Source of the DNA: Arcobacteraceae bacterium | GTDB taxonomy: Bacteria; Campylobacterota; Campylobacteria; Campylobacterales; Arcobacteraceae | Assembly: GCA_028687375.1 (NCBI GenBank) | Contig: JAQUAG010000001.1 | Coordinates: 186,001-250,000 of the forward strand | Length of the DNA stretch: 64,000 bases | Direction: 5' to 3' | Part shown: positions 35,044-48,639 of the stretch, piece after piece | How the letters are laid out: every line of letters starts with the position of its first letter | How positions within the stretch are numbered: the stretch's first letter is position 1 | Translations under genes and position numbers: made by a program | The notes under the pieces: model-generated | The model's input: only the letters and a program-made list of their open reading frames with translations | Told to the model about the DNA's origin: nothing | Database searches by the model: none

Positions 35044-35817
35044 ATGATAAAAGCAAAGAAAAAATATGGACAAAATTTTTTAAAAGATGAGTCTGTAGTT
35101 CTTAGGATCATCGAATCGATGCCCAAAAACAACAATAAAGTTGTAGAAATTGGGCCTGGCTTAGGTGATTTGACAAAACAACTTGTCAAGTACAAAGATG
35201 TGAGAGCTTATGAGGTTGATAGAGATTTATACTCTATCTTAAGGGTAGAATTTATAAATGAGATAAATTCAGGGCGATTAGACTTGGTTTTGACTGACGT
35301 CTTAGAGGTCTGGAATAATAACTCATCACTATATGAAGAGAAGTATGACTTGATTGCAAATCTTCCTTACTATATAGCGACAAATATAATTTTAAATGCA
35401 TTTAGTGATAATAATTGTGAAAATATTATCGTAATGGTTCAAAAAGAGGTAGCAGATAAATTTACTGTTACTTCTGGCGATAGTGATTTTTCGGCGTTAG
35501 GTGTTATTGCAGAGTTACTTTGTTTGGAAAACAAAATAATTATTGAAGTGCCACCAGAAAGTTTTAGTCCACCACCAAAAGTGGATTCTTCGGTTATCTA
35601 TCTTAAAAAAGATATGACAAAAACTATTGATAGTAAATTTAATAAATTTCTAAAAGTAGCTTTTGCACAACCAAGAAAAAAACTTATCAAAAATCTATCT
35701 GCTGCATATAATAAAGATGTCTTATCAACTTTATTTATTGAATTCAATATAAATGAAAATATCAGACCTCACGAACTATCATCATCTTTGTATAGCCAAA
35801 TTTACACTAGTTTATAA
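35044..35817 (+). CDS. rsmA: 16S rRNA dimethyladenosine transferase
   Basis: RsmA (KsgA) dimethylates A1518 and A1519 of 16S rRNA late in 30S maturation. The 257-residue protein has KKYGQNFLKDESV, the SAM motif VVEIGPGLGDLTK, and NLPYYIATNIIL, the conserved NLPY catalytic motif, plus the FSPPPKVDSSVI segment. It heads an rsmA-rnj-kdsD gene order also known from Helicobacter. Confidence 0.96.
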   Translation: MIKAKKKYGQNFLKDESVVLRIIESMPKNNNKVVEIGPGLGDLTKQLVKYKDVRAYEVDRDLYSILRVEFINEINSGRLDLVLTDVLEVWNNNSSLYEEKYDLIANLPYYIATNIILNAFSDNNCENIIVMVQKEVADKFTVTSGDSDFSALGVIAELLCLENKIIIEVPPESFSPPPKVDSSVIYLKKDMTKTIDSKFNKFLKVAFAQPRKKLIKNLSAAYNKDVLSTLFIEFNINENIRPHELSSSLYSQIYTSL

Positions 35818-35861
35818 ATCTTTTTGATTTATAAAAACAATACAATACAAAAGAGGAAAAT

Positions 35862-37796
35862 ATGGAAAATACTAGCTATGAAGAGATAGTTATCGAAAAT
35901 GAAGTGATAACTCCAACATTAGATACAAATGATAATACAAACAATGATACAACTACACAGACAACTAATAATACAACTGAAGAAAAAAAACAACCAAATG
36001 GGCAAACTATTCCTCAAAAGAAAAAAGCACCAATATCAGGAAATGGTTGGGTAAACGATACCAAAAAAGCTTTTGAATTAAATGAAAGAATTCAAAAAGA
36101 TAGGCTTAATCCTCATAATAAACTTAATTTGAAAACAAATGCCAGTGTTAAAATTACTCCACTTGGAGGATTAGGTGAAATCGGTGGGAATATGATGGTT
36201 ATTGAAACTGATACTAGTGCTATCATTATTGATGTTGGGATGAGTTTCCCTGATGGAAGTATGCATGGTGTTGATATCCTTATTCCAGACTTTACTTATC
36301 TTAGACAAATTAGAAATAAAATCTCAGGAATTTGTATCACACATGCTCATGAAGATCATATTGGAGCTATGGCTTATCTTTTTAAAGAGATACAAGTTCC
36401 AGTGTATGGTACATCATTACCATTAGAGATGATTGGTGCAAAATTTGATGAACATAAAATGAAACATCATAGAAGCTATTTTAGAGCTATTCAAAAAAGA
36501 AAACCAATAAAAATTGGTGACTTTGAAATTGAATGGATGCATATTACACACTCGATTATTGATTGTTCTTCTCTTGCAATCACTTGCGAAGCAGGAACAA
36601 TAATCCATACTGGTGATTTTAAAATTGATCATACACCAGTTGATGGTTATCCAACAGATCTTCATAGATTTGCATATTATGGTGAAAAAGGTGTATTAGC
36701 ACTTTTAAGTGATAGTACAAACTCACATGGAACTGGTTTCACAAAAACTGAAAAAACAGTAGGTCCTACATTTGATAGAATATTTGCCTCTTCTAAAGGG
36801 AGAGTAATTATGTCAACATTTAGTTCAAATCTCCATAGAGTTGCACAAGCCATGGATATGGCAATTAAATATGGCAGAAAGATTTGTGTTATTGGTAGAA
36901 GTATGGAAAAAAATATAGATGTTGCCATCAACCTTGGTTATCTAAAATATTCAAAAGATAATTTTATTGATGCACATGAGGTAAATAAATTTCAAGATAA
37001 AGAGGTCCTTATTGTTACTACAGGTTCTCAAGGTGAAACGATGAGTGCACTATTTAGAATGTCAATTCATGAGCACAGACATATTAAAATCAAACCAGAA
37101 GATCAAATTATTTTATCAGCTAAAGCAATTCCTGGAAATGAAGCGAGTGTTTCTGAAATTATCAATCAACTATTAAAAGCTGGTGCAAAAGTTGCTTATC
37201 AAGATTATGCTGATATCCATGTATCTGGACATGCAAGTCAAGAAGAGCAAAAACTTATGCTTAGACTTGTGAAACCTAAATATTTCTTGCCAATTCATGG
37301 GGAATACAACCACGTTGTAAAACACTCTCAAACGGGAATTGACTGTGGTGTACTAGAGAGAAATATCTATATTTTAAGTGATGGTGAACAAGTTGAAATT
37401 ACACCTAAATTTATGAAAAAAGTAAAAAGTGTAAAAACTGGAAAAGTATATATTGACAACCAAAACAATGTAAAAATTGCAAATGATGTAGTTCTAGATA
37501 GACAAACTATGGCAAATGAAGGTATGGTTATGTTGGTAGCTCAAATCAGTATCAATGAAAGAAAAGTTGTTGCTCCTCCAAAAGTTTTATCTTTTGGACT
37601 TGTTGATGTGAAAAATGAAAAAGCATTTGCAAAAGAGATTGAAGATATGCTTGAACATTACCTAACACATGCAAAAGATGGTATTTTAGAAAACAATAGA
37701 ATGTTAGAAGATGAACTCAGAAAAACAGTTAGAAAACATTGTTTAAGAAAATACAAAAAATACCCAATGATAGTTCCAACTATTATTGCTCAGTAA
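35862..37796 (+). CDS. rnj: Ribonuclease J
   Basis: The 644-residue protein has the metallo-beta-lactamase motif ITHAHEDHIGAMAYLFK, the beta-CASP region, and the RNase J C-terminal domain. The first about 90 residues form a low-complexity Asn/Thr/Glu/Lys extension before PLGGLGEIGGNMMVI, as in Helicobacter RNase J. It degrades mRNA with 5' exonuclease and endonuclease activity, and in this group is the main substitute for RNase E-like decay (family knowledge). kdsD follows by 32 bases. Confidence 0.95.
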   Translation: MENTSYEEIVIENEVITPTLDTNDNTNNDTTTQTTNNTTEEKKQPNGQTIPQKKKAPISGNGWVNDTKKAFELNERIQKDRLNPHNKLNLKTNASVKITPLGGLGEIGGNMMVIETDTSAIIIDVGMSFPDGSMHGVDILIPDFTYLRQIRNKISGICITHAHEDHIGAMAYLFKEIQVPVYGTSLPLEMIGAKFDEHKMKHHRSYFRAIQKRKPIKIGDFEIEWMHITHSIIDCSSLAITCEAGTIIHTGDFKIDHTPVDGYPTDLHRFAYYGEKGVLALLSDSTNSHGTGFTKTEKTVGPTFDRIFASSKGRVIMSTFSSNLHRVAQAMDMAIKYGRKICVIGRSMEKNIDVAINLGYLKYSKDNFIDAHEVNKFQDKEVLIVTTGSQGETMSALFRMSIHEHRHIKIKPEDQIILSAKAIPGNEASVSEIINQLLKAGAKVAYQDYADIHVSGHASQEEQKLMLRLVKPKYFLPIHGEYNHVVKHSQTGIDCGVLERNIYILSDGEQVEITPKFMKKVKSVKTGKVYIDNQNNVKIANDVVLDRQTMANEGMVMLVAQISINERKVVAPPKVLSFGLVDVKNEKAFAKEIEDMLEHYLTHAKDGILENNRMLEDELRKTVRKHCLRKYKKYPMIVPTIIAQ

Positions 37797-37828
37797 TCGC
37801 TTTATTTTAATTCTTTGGAGGTTTTTGG

Positions 37829-38791
37829 ATGGATTATGTGAAAATAGCAAAAGAAGTGCTTTTAACCGAAGCAAAAGAGTTAGAAAGAGCTGCAAATAAT
37901 ATCTCTAATGATATCACTAGGGCAATCGAATTGATTGCCTCTTGTAAAGGGAAACTGATAGTTACTGGTGTTGGAAAGTCTGGATTGGTTGGTAGTAAAA
38001 TAGCTGCTACGCTAGCTAGCACAGGTACTAGTAGTTTTTTCCTCCATCCAACTGAAGCTATGCATGGTGATCTTGGGATGATTGGGAAAGATGATATTGT
38101 GTTAGCGATAAGTTATAGTGGTGAGAGTGAAGAGCTTATCAGAATTCTTCCACATCTTAAAAGGTTCGATATTCCTCTTATTGCAATGGCAAGAGATAAA
38201 AACTCTACACTTGCAAACTATGCAGACGTTTTTTTAGATATATCTATTGAAAAAGAAGCTTGTCCACTTGATATTGCTCCAACATCTTCAACAACTCTTA
38301 CAATGGCTTTAGGTGACGCAATAGCAGTTTGCCTTATGAAACATAATGATTTCCAAAAAGAAGATTTTGCATCTTTTCATCCAGGTGGAAGTTTAGGGAA
38401 AATGCTTTTTGTAAAAGTTGATGATTTGCTCCAAAAAGAAAATCTTCCTATTGTTTCATGTGGAACAACTCTCAAAGAGGCAGTTGTAACTATGAGTGAA
38501 GGTAGAGTTGGAAGTGCTATAATTGTAGATGGAAACGATAAAGTAACTGGATTACTAAGTGATGGGGATTTACGACGATATATGATGCAAAGTGATTTTA
38601 AACTTGATACAAAAGTGGAAGATATTTGCACTAAAAATCCAAAATTCATAACTGATAAAAATATACTAGCAAGTGAAGCTTTAAAAATCATTGAAGATAA
38701 TAAGATTCAACTATTGTTAGTGTTAAATGAAGACAAAACATTGTATGGAATTCTCCATATTCACAAATTAATAGAAGCTGGTATAAAATGA
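37829..38791 (+). CDS. kdsD: Arabinose-5-phosphate isomerase (KdsD/KpsF)
   Basis: The 320-residue protein has an N-terminal SIS domain (TGVGKSGLVGSKIAATLAST; LAISYSGESEELIRIL) and two C-terminal CBS domains (SEGRVGSAIIV, VTGLLSDGDLRRYM). It interconverts ribulose-5-phosphate and arabinose-5-phosphate for KDO in lipopolysaccharide. A four-base overlap (ATGA) joins it to the pseudouridine synthase gene. Confidence 0.95.
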   Translation: MDYVKIAKEVLLTEAKELERAANNISNDITRAIELIASCKGKLIVTGVGKSGLVGSKIAATLASTGTSSFFLHPTEAMHGDLGMIGKDDIVLAISYSGESEELIRILPHLKRFDIPLIAMARDKNSTLANYADVFLDISIEKEACPLDIAPTSSTTLTMALGDAIAVCLMKHNDFQKEDFASFHPGGSLGKMLFVKVDDLLQKENLPIVSCGTTLKEAVVTMSEGRVGSAIIVDGNDKVTGLLSDGDLRRYMMQSDFKLDTKVEDICTKNPKFITDKNILASEALKIIEDNKIQLLLVLNEDKTLYGILHIHKLIEAGIK

Positions 38792-39600
38792 AAAAAGAAG
38801 ACTTAATAAGATTAAATAAATTTATCTCACATAATAGTAGATTTAGTAGAAGAGAAGCAGATAAACTCATAGAAGAGGGAAAAGTTGAAATTAACAATAA
38901 AGTAGTAACTGATCTTGCTACAAAAGTAGCCCAAGATGCTATTGTAAAAGTAAATGGAAGAACTGTAAAAGTTGATAAAAGTAGACCTAGCACTGTAATC
39001 GTTTACAATAAACAAAAAGGGGAGATAGTATCAAAGAAAGACCCACAAGGGAGAACAACTATCTATGATACATTACCAAGTAAATACTCTCACTTTTTAC
39101 CTATTGGGCGACTTGACTATGCTAGTGAAGGGGTATTATTGCTAACTGATGATGTTGATATCGCAAATGAGCTTATGCACTCAAATCTTGAAAGAGTATA
39201 TAAACTCAAAATTTCAGGTGCAATAACTCCTGCTATGGAAAACGCTATGAGAAATGGGATAACACTCGATGATGCAACAGCTGGTGCTCATAAATATAGT
39301 GATATCACTTCTATGGATTTTGCACCATTTAACGGTTATCAAATACAAAAAAATGGAGAGCACTTCTCAACATTAAAAGTATCAATCAGTGAAGGAAAAA
39401 ATAGAGAACTTAGAAGATTCTTTGGATACTTTAATGCACCAGTTGTTGACCTTAAAAGGATAGATTTTGGTGGTATTACACTTAACAGTCTTCCATCAGG
39501 GAAAACAAGATTTTTAGAGAGAAAAGAGTACCAAAATTTAAGAGCTTTTATCAAAGATATGAAAAAAGAATTTTCAAGCGATGATGGTAAATCTTACTAA
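38788..39600 (+). CDS. RsuA/RluB-type pseudouridine synthase
   Basis: The 270-residue protein has an S4 RNA-binding domain (RLNKFISHNSRFSRREADKL) and the catalytic domain with aspartate in LPIGRLDYASEGVLLLTDD; NRELRRFFGYF is a family motif. It modifies rRNA or tRNA uridines; RluB/RluE/RsuA site choice cannot be told from sequence here. It overlaps kdsD by four bases and rarA by 20 bases. Confidence 0.92.
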   Translation: MKKEDLIRLNKFISHNSRFSRREADKLIEEGKVEINNKVVTDLATKVAQDAIVKVNGRTVKVDKSRPSTVIVYNKQKGEIVSKKDPQGRTTIYDTLPSKYSHFLPIGRLDYASEGVLLLTDDVDIANELMHSNLERVYKLKISGAITPAMENAMRNGITLDDATAGAHKYSDITSMDFAPFNGYQIQKNGEHFSTLKVSISEGKNRELRRFFGYFNAPVVDLKRIDFGGITLNSLPSGKTRFLERKEYQNLRAFIKDMKKEFSSDDGKSY

Positions 39601-40774
39601 TCTTTTAAATGCAAAAACTTTAGATGATTTTGTAGGGCAATCTCATATCATTGGAAAAAATAAACCACTTTATAAACTTATAGAGAAAAAAGAGTTACCG
39701 CATCTTTTTTTCTATGGTAAACCTGGAACTGGTAAAACAACTCTAGCAAAAATTATTGCAAAACTTATCAATACAGATTTTTATCACTTTAATGCAACCA
39801 CTTTAAAAATTGATGATTTACGAGTTGTATTTAAACGATATGAAAATGCACTCATTCGTCCTCTTATATTTATCGATGAGGTTCATAGACTTTCTAAAAA
39901 TCAACAAGAGGTTCTTCTACCTATTATGGAAGAGTATAAAATAATCATAATTGGAGCAAGTACAGAAAATCCTTATCATACTCTAACTTCCGCTATTCGT
40001 TCACGTGGTTTTTTATTTGAGTTTTTACCACATTCCAAAGATGATTTAAAAATACTTTTAAACAAAGCACTAAAATTACTAGATGATGTGAATATTGATG
40101 AAGAGGCAATTCTTTATCTTATACAAAGTAGTATAGGTGATGCAAGAGCGATGTTAAATCTTCTTGATTTTGCGTATAAAGTAGATAAAAATATTTCACT
40201 TGAAACATTAAAAGAGTTAAGGCAAACTAGTCTTAAAGATGGAATGAGTTCAAAAGATAGCCACTATGATTTAGCAAGTGCTATGATTAAATCAATTAGA
40301 GGAAGTGATGTGGATGCTTCTATTTATTATTTAGCTAGACTTATTGATGGTGGAGAAAATATAGATTTTATAACAAGAAGACTAGTAATTAGTGCAAGTG
40401 AAGATATAGGAAATGCAAACCCAAATGCTCTTAATCTTGCTGTTAGTACTCAAATAAGTGCAAAGCAGATAGGTTATCCTGAAGCTAGAATTATTTTAGC
40501 TCAATGCGTTGTATATCTTGCAAGTTCTCCAAAATCAAATAGTAGTTATATGGCAATTAATAAAGCACTACAAGAGATACAAAATGGAAATATTATGGAG
40601 ATACCAAAAAATATAAAAGATAATGCAATTGGATATAAATATCCGCATGATTATAATGGTTGGTGTCCGCAGAAATATTTAGAAAAAAATATAATATATT
40701 ACAAAACAAATCAAATAGGTTTTGAGAAAACTCTTTTTGAATGGGTAAATAAAATTAAATCAATACATAATTAA
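39581..40774 (+). CDS. rarA: Replication-associated recombination protein A (RarA/MgsA)
   Basis: The 397-residue AAA+ ATPase has Walker A GKPGTGKTTLA, Walker B LIFIDEVHRLSK and arginine-finger region SAIRSRGFLFEF. It is a clamp-loader relative that acts at stalled forks. The C-terminal oligomerisation part (YKYPHDYNGWCPQKYL) is intact. The start (39581 or the next codon) lies inside the pseudouridine synthase gene, with AAAGAATTTTC before it and no strong ribosome binding site, so coupling is probable. Confidence 0.94.
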   Translation: MMVNLTNLLNAKTLDDFVGQSHIIGKNKPLYKLIEKKELPHLFFYGKPGTGKTTLAKIIAKLINTDFYHFNATTLKIDDLRVVFKRYENALIRPLIFIDEVHRLSKNQQEVLLPIMEEYKIIIIGASTENPYHTLTSAIRSRGFLFEFLPHSKDDLKILLNKALKLLDDVNIDEEAILYLIQSSIGDARAMLNLLDFAYKVDKNISLETLKELRQTSLKDGMSSKDSHYDLASAMIKSIRGSDVDASIYYLARLIDGGENIDFITRRLVISASEDIGNANPNALNLAVSTQISAKQIGYPEARIILAQCVVYLASSPKSNSSYMAINKALQEIQNGNIMEIPKNIKDNAIGYKYPHDYNGWCPQKYLEKNIIYYKTNQIGFEKTLFEWVNKIKSIHN

Positions 40775-40786
40775 AGGAAAAATAGT

Positions 40787-41302
40787 ATGGAGTATTATCA
40801 AGAAATTTTAGCTTTTCACATTATTAGTGTTTTATCATGGATGGCAATGCTTTTTTATATGCCAAGACTTTTTGTTTATCATATGGAAAATATTGAAAAA
40901 AAAGAGTTTGTAGAGGTTGTGAAAATCCAAGAAGATAAAATTTATAGAGTTATTGGTTTCCCTGCTATGATTGCAACGGTTTTAAGTGGTCTTACGCTTC
41001 TTTTTTTACATCCAGCACTCTTGGATAATGATTGGATGATTGCGAAGCTTCTAGTGCTTTTTGGGATGCTTATTTTTAGTTTTTCTTTGGAGTATTATAG
41101 AAAAATATTAGCTCAAGATAGATGTACAAAGAATGGACAATTTTTTAGAGCTTACAATGAGATCCCAACACTGTTTGCTATTTTAATAGTTGTTTTTGTT
41201 ATTACAAAATCTATACCTATCTATTTTTCAATCGGTATTACACTTTTCTTTGGATTTATCATCTATAAAATTTTAACAAAAAAGGTTGAAAATGCTCAAT
41301 AA
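40787..41302 (+). CDS. hemJ: Protoporphyrinogen IX oxidase HemJ
   Basis: The 171-residue membrane protein (UPF0093/HemJ) oxidises protoporphyrinogen IX in bacteria that lack HemG or HemY. Four hydrophobic segments are seen, with the conserved histidine in AFHIISVLSWMAMLFYMPRL and the conserved lysine in MIAKLLVLFG. hemC and hemD are also in the window but unlinked. It overlaps the PhoH-like gene by 11 bases. Confidence 0.93.
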   Translation: MEYYQEILAFHIISVLSWMAMLFYMPRLFVYHMENIEKKEFVEVVKIQEDKIYRVIGFPAMIATVLSGLTLLFLHPALLDNDWMIAKLLVLFGMLIFSFSLEYYRKILAQDRCTKNGQFFRAYNEIPTLFAILIVVFVITKSIPIYFSIGITLFFGFIIYKILTKKVENAQ

Positions 41303-42683
41303 AATTTTTGACAAATATTTTGTAGTAGATACAAATATCTTACTTGAAGACTATACAAATTTAGCAAAACTAAGCGAAGAAAATAAAAATCTCATAATCC
41401 TGCCAGAGATAGTTTTAGATGAGATAGATAGTAAAAAAAGTGGCTTTGATGAGATAAATTATCAAGCAAGAAGTTTTGCAAGATTTTTAGAAGATAGTAA
41501 AATTATAGATTCAAAAGAGATTGATAACTATAAAATTATTATTGTAGAAACTGGTGGACTTATGATTCATATTATCTCAAAAGAGCATTATGCAACAGAT
41601 ACAAAACAAGTTTCACCAAATATTGCAAACGATAGAAAAATTTTAGAGATAGCTGATTTTGCAAATAACTATTATTCTAAAAATATAGAGTTTATCTCTA
41701 ATGATATTATGGCAAGAGTTCGAGCAACTTCTTTAAATCTCAAAACAAACTTTTTAAAAGGAGATGGGAAAGATGAAGATGAATTAGATTTTATTAAAAA
41801 TAATGAAATTGAATTTAATGATTTGGAAACAATTGAGAATAAAGAGATAGCTCTAATTGATAAAGAGTTTGAAATTCATAATTTTTCTTATTGCTTAAAA
41901 GTAAAAAATAGTGACCAAGTTTTATTAGCCTCAATAAAAAATAAAAAAATTCATATTTTAAATGAGATTGAACTACGAGATCAAATTGTTGTACCTCTTA
42001 ATAAAGAGCAGCTATTTTTTACAAATGCACTTTTGGATGAATACTACAATATTGTAATAGTTGAGGCGAAAGCTGGAAGTGGAAAAACACTTTTAGCACT
42101 AAGTAGTGCCGTAAAACTTATAAGAAAAAAACAATTCCAAAAAATCATCTACATAAGAAACTCAATAGAATCACTAGATAAAGGGGAAGATGTAGGTTAT
42201 TTACCAGGGCTTGAAGAGAAGTTCAGAATCTATAACCATCCTTTAATGGATAGTTTACGATATATGGCAAGATGTGAGCATAAAAATAAAAACACAAATA
42301 AAAAACTCTATACCCCTCCAACAGATGAAGAGGTAAATGAGAAAGTTCAAAGAACTATCGAAAACTACAATATTGAAACAATGTGGGTAGGGGAGATGAG
42401 AGGACGAACTTTGAGTGAGTCTTTTGTAATTGTTGATGAAGCTCAAAATATGTCTAATAAGACAATGCAAATGGTTTTAAGTAGGATAGATAGTAGCTGT
42501 AAAGTTGTGGTACTTGGAAGTAATAAACAAATAGATAACTTTTATGTAAATAAATACACAAATTCCCTCACAACACTTTTAAAGTCAACAAAAAAAGAAA
42601 ATGAATATGTAAACTTATATGCTATAAAATTAAAAAAGGTCCTAAGAGGACCTATCACTCAGTGGGCAGAATCTATTTTTTAG
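41292..42683 (+). CDS. PhoH-like protein with N-terminal PIN domain
   Basis: The 463-residue protein (from ATG 41292; a TTG two codons upstream also opens the frame) has a PIN nuclease domain (about 1-150: FVVDTNILLEDY, and FISNDIMARVRA) and a PhoH ATPase domain with Walker A VEAKAGSGKTLLA and Walker B FVIVDEAQNMS. PIN-PhoH proteins are sequence-specific RNA helicase/nucleases in other bacteria. The ribosome binding site AAAAGG lies within the hemJ end. Confidence 0.92.
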   Translation: MLNKIFDKYFVVDTNILLEDYTNLAKLSEENKNLIILPEIVLDEIDSKKSGFDEINYQARSFARFLEDSKIIDSKEIDNYKIIIVETGGLMIHIISKEHYATDTKQVSPNIANDRKILEIADFANNYYSKNIEFISNDIMARVRATSLNLKTNFLKGDGKDEDELDFIKNNEIEFNDLETIENKEIALIDKEFEIHNFSYCLKVKNSDQVLLASIKNKKIHILNEIELRDQIVVPLNKEQLFFTNALLDEYYNIVIVEAKAGSGKTLLALSSAVKLIRKKQFQKIIYIRNSIESLDKGEDVGYLPGLEEKFRIYNHPLMDSLRYMARCEHKNKNTNKKLYTPPTDEEVNEKVQRTIENYNIETMWVGEMRGRTLSESFVIVDEAQNMSNKTMQMVLSRIDSSCKVVVLGSNKQIDNFYVNKYTNSLTTLLKSTKKENEYVNLYAIKLKKVLRGPITQWAESIF

Positions 42684-42758
42684 ATCTCTGTACTATTTGT
42701 ACAATATTAACTACCATATTTGACATTTTCTACTTAAAATATTTATTTATCTTCCATT

Positions 42759-43163
42759 TTAGTAACTCATAGAACCAGCATTAATAATACCAATGCAAAT
42801 TGCTAAAAATGCCATCATAAAACCAACTGAAACTTTTTTATCTTCTATAGCTTTTGTAAAATTATATTTTGATGGTACTCTTGTCACTAATAAAGCAAAA
42901 ATGAGTTGCACAACTATTGCAACTGCACCCCAAATTAAAAAATCTACATAAGAGATAGAATGTACTAAAGCACTATAAAGTGGTAATGAAACACCAATAA
43001 TAGATCCACCAAATCCAATTGCTGCAGCAGCATTATTATCTTGGAAAATCATTTTATAGTCATCGTACGGTGTCACCAATGCATACAAATACAAAAATAC
43101 CCCTATGAAAGCTAAACCCGTTAAAAAAAATAGACCAAAAGCCAATAATGAACCATATTCCAT
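42759..43163 (-). CDS. DUF350 family membrane protein
   Basis: The 134-residue protein has four hydrophobic segments and the DUF350 signature DNNAAAAIGFGGSIIGVSLP. The family (YjfL-like) has unknown function. It is the last gene of the minus-strand mnmG block, with a 44-base gap, and has AAGGAGATAA before its start. Convergent with phoH. Confidence 0.85.
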   Translation of the reverse strand: MEYGSLLAFGLFFLTGLAFIGVFLYLYALVTPYDDYKMIFQDNNAAAAIGFGGSIIGVSLPLYSALVHSISYVDFLIWGAVAIVVQLIFALLVTRVPSKYNFTKAIEDKKVSVGFMMAFLAICIGIINAGSMSY

Positions 43164-43207
43164 AAATTATCTCCTTGTAAAATAGTGTATAAGCATATTA
43201 AATTTTA

Positions 43208-47417
<4,210 letters not shown>

Positions 47418-48482
47418 CTATAGTATAACTGGCATTATTATTGTTGTAAAATTATTATCTCTTAATGCAAATGGTAATCTTGTTTCATTAAATCCAATTT
47501 CAAATTTTTCACTATTTGATGTACTTAAAAAATCAAGTAAATATTTACTGTTTACCGCAAATTGAAATGATTCGTTAATATCTAAATTCTCTTCAATTTG
47601 AGTTTTTGCTTCACTATCTTCATCTAAACTTTCTAAAACAATATTAGATTGAGAGAAAGTAATTTTAATATTTGGTTTAAGTGAAGTTATCAATTTAATT
47701 GCATCTATAAAAAGATTTCTACTAACTTTAACGGTAACTTTGAAATTATTTGGTAATATTCTTGCATAATCTGGAAATTTACCATTTATAAGTTTTGTAA
47801 AAAACATATAATTTTTATTTTGAACAACAAGATTTACATCATCATATTTTATTTCGCAATCATCAAAAAATAATTTTTGAATTTCAATAATAGCTTTTTT
47901 TGGAACTATGATTTGATTTGATTTATTATTTATATTTTCTATTTTACTAATAGCTAATCTTCTTGTATCAGTTGCTACAAAATTTATTTTATCCTCTTTG
48001 ATATCTATTAATGCACCATTTAGTTCAAATTTAGGATTGTTATTATCAATTGCAGGAGTTATATTTTTAATAGAGTTGATTACATTAATAATATTTACAT
48101 CTATCTTATGTAATGTTTCCATATTAGGAAAATCAGGATATTCATTTGCATCATACATTGGTAATTTAAATGATGTTTTATTTTGTTTGATATGAAGATT
48201 ATTATCAATTACTTCAAAATTTATATTTTCATTTTTAAGTCTTCTAATAATATTTAAAAGGTTACTACCATTAACTGTTGCTTTTCCCTCTTCATAATTT
48301 TCAATTTCATCAATATGTGATAATAATCCCATTTCATAATCAGTTGATTTTAAAATCAAAATATCATTAGTAATTTCTATATAAATATGCGAAGTGATTG
48401 CACTTAAATCTTTTTTTTCTAAAAAAGGTTGCATAGAGGCAATGACTTGTTCAAATTTTCCTTTGTTCGTGCTAAATTTCAT
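47418..48482 (-). CDS. dnaN: DNA polymerase III beta sliding clamp
   Basis: The 354-residue protein has the three-domain clamp pattern and starts MKFSTNKGKFEQVIASMQPF with AAAGGA upstream. It tethers polymerase III to DNA. Its C-terminal peptide groove end is LPFALRDNNFTTIIMPVIL, close to the usual family ending with the PMRL-type motif. It sits between dnaA (157 bases upstream) and gyrB. Confidence 0.97.
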   Translation of the reverse strand: MKFSTNKGKFEQVIASMQPFLEKKDLSAITSHIYIEITNDILILKSTDYEMGLLSHIDEIENYEEGKATVNGSNLLNIIRRLKNENINFEVIDNNLHIKQNKTSFKLPMYDANEYPDFPNMETLHKIDVNIINVINSIKNITPAIDNNNPKFELNGALIDIKEDKINFVATDTRRLAISKIENINNKSNQIIVPKKAIIEIQKLFFDDCEIKYDDVNLVVQNKNYMFFTKLINGKFPDYARILPNNFKVTVKVSRNLFIDAIKLITSLKPNIKITFSQSNIVLESLDEDSEAKTQIEENLDINESFQFAVNSKYLLDFLSTSNSEKFEIGFNETRLPFALRDNNFTTIIMPVIL

Positions 48483-48533
48483 AATTTGTCCTTTTAATAT
48501 ATTTAACTAAAATTAGTAGTGATAGTAGTCTAT

Positions 48534-48621
48534 GTGAATAGATGAAAATAAGAGATAAAAGACTTGTCCATCGCTATTTATAACGAAGCCAAACTTTCAT
48601 ATTTTATTCACATTTATTCAC
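48534..48621. other. Downstream half of the putative origin (oriC2): DnaA boxes between dnaN and dnaA
   Basis: The 157-base gap holds three boxes with the TTCAC core reported for epsilonproteobacterial DnaA: GTGAA at 48534-48538 (TCTATTCACATAG on the minus strand) and TTATTCACA at 48607-48611 and 48617-48621 (cores), the last two 10 bases apart and in the opposite orientation to the first. The box sequence and position are seen; binding is inferred from the family. Confidence 0.7.
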
Positions 48622-48639
48622 ATATTTTTATCAGCTCCC

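Noticed and set aside
42630-42655. Terminator (AGGTCC-TAAGA-GGACCT) at the phoH 3' end
   Set aside because: The hairpin lies inside the coding region with no T-run after it.
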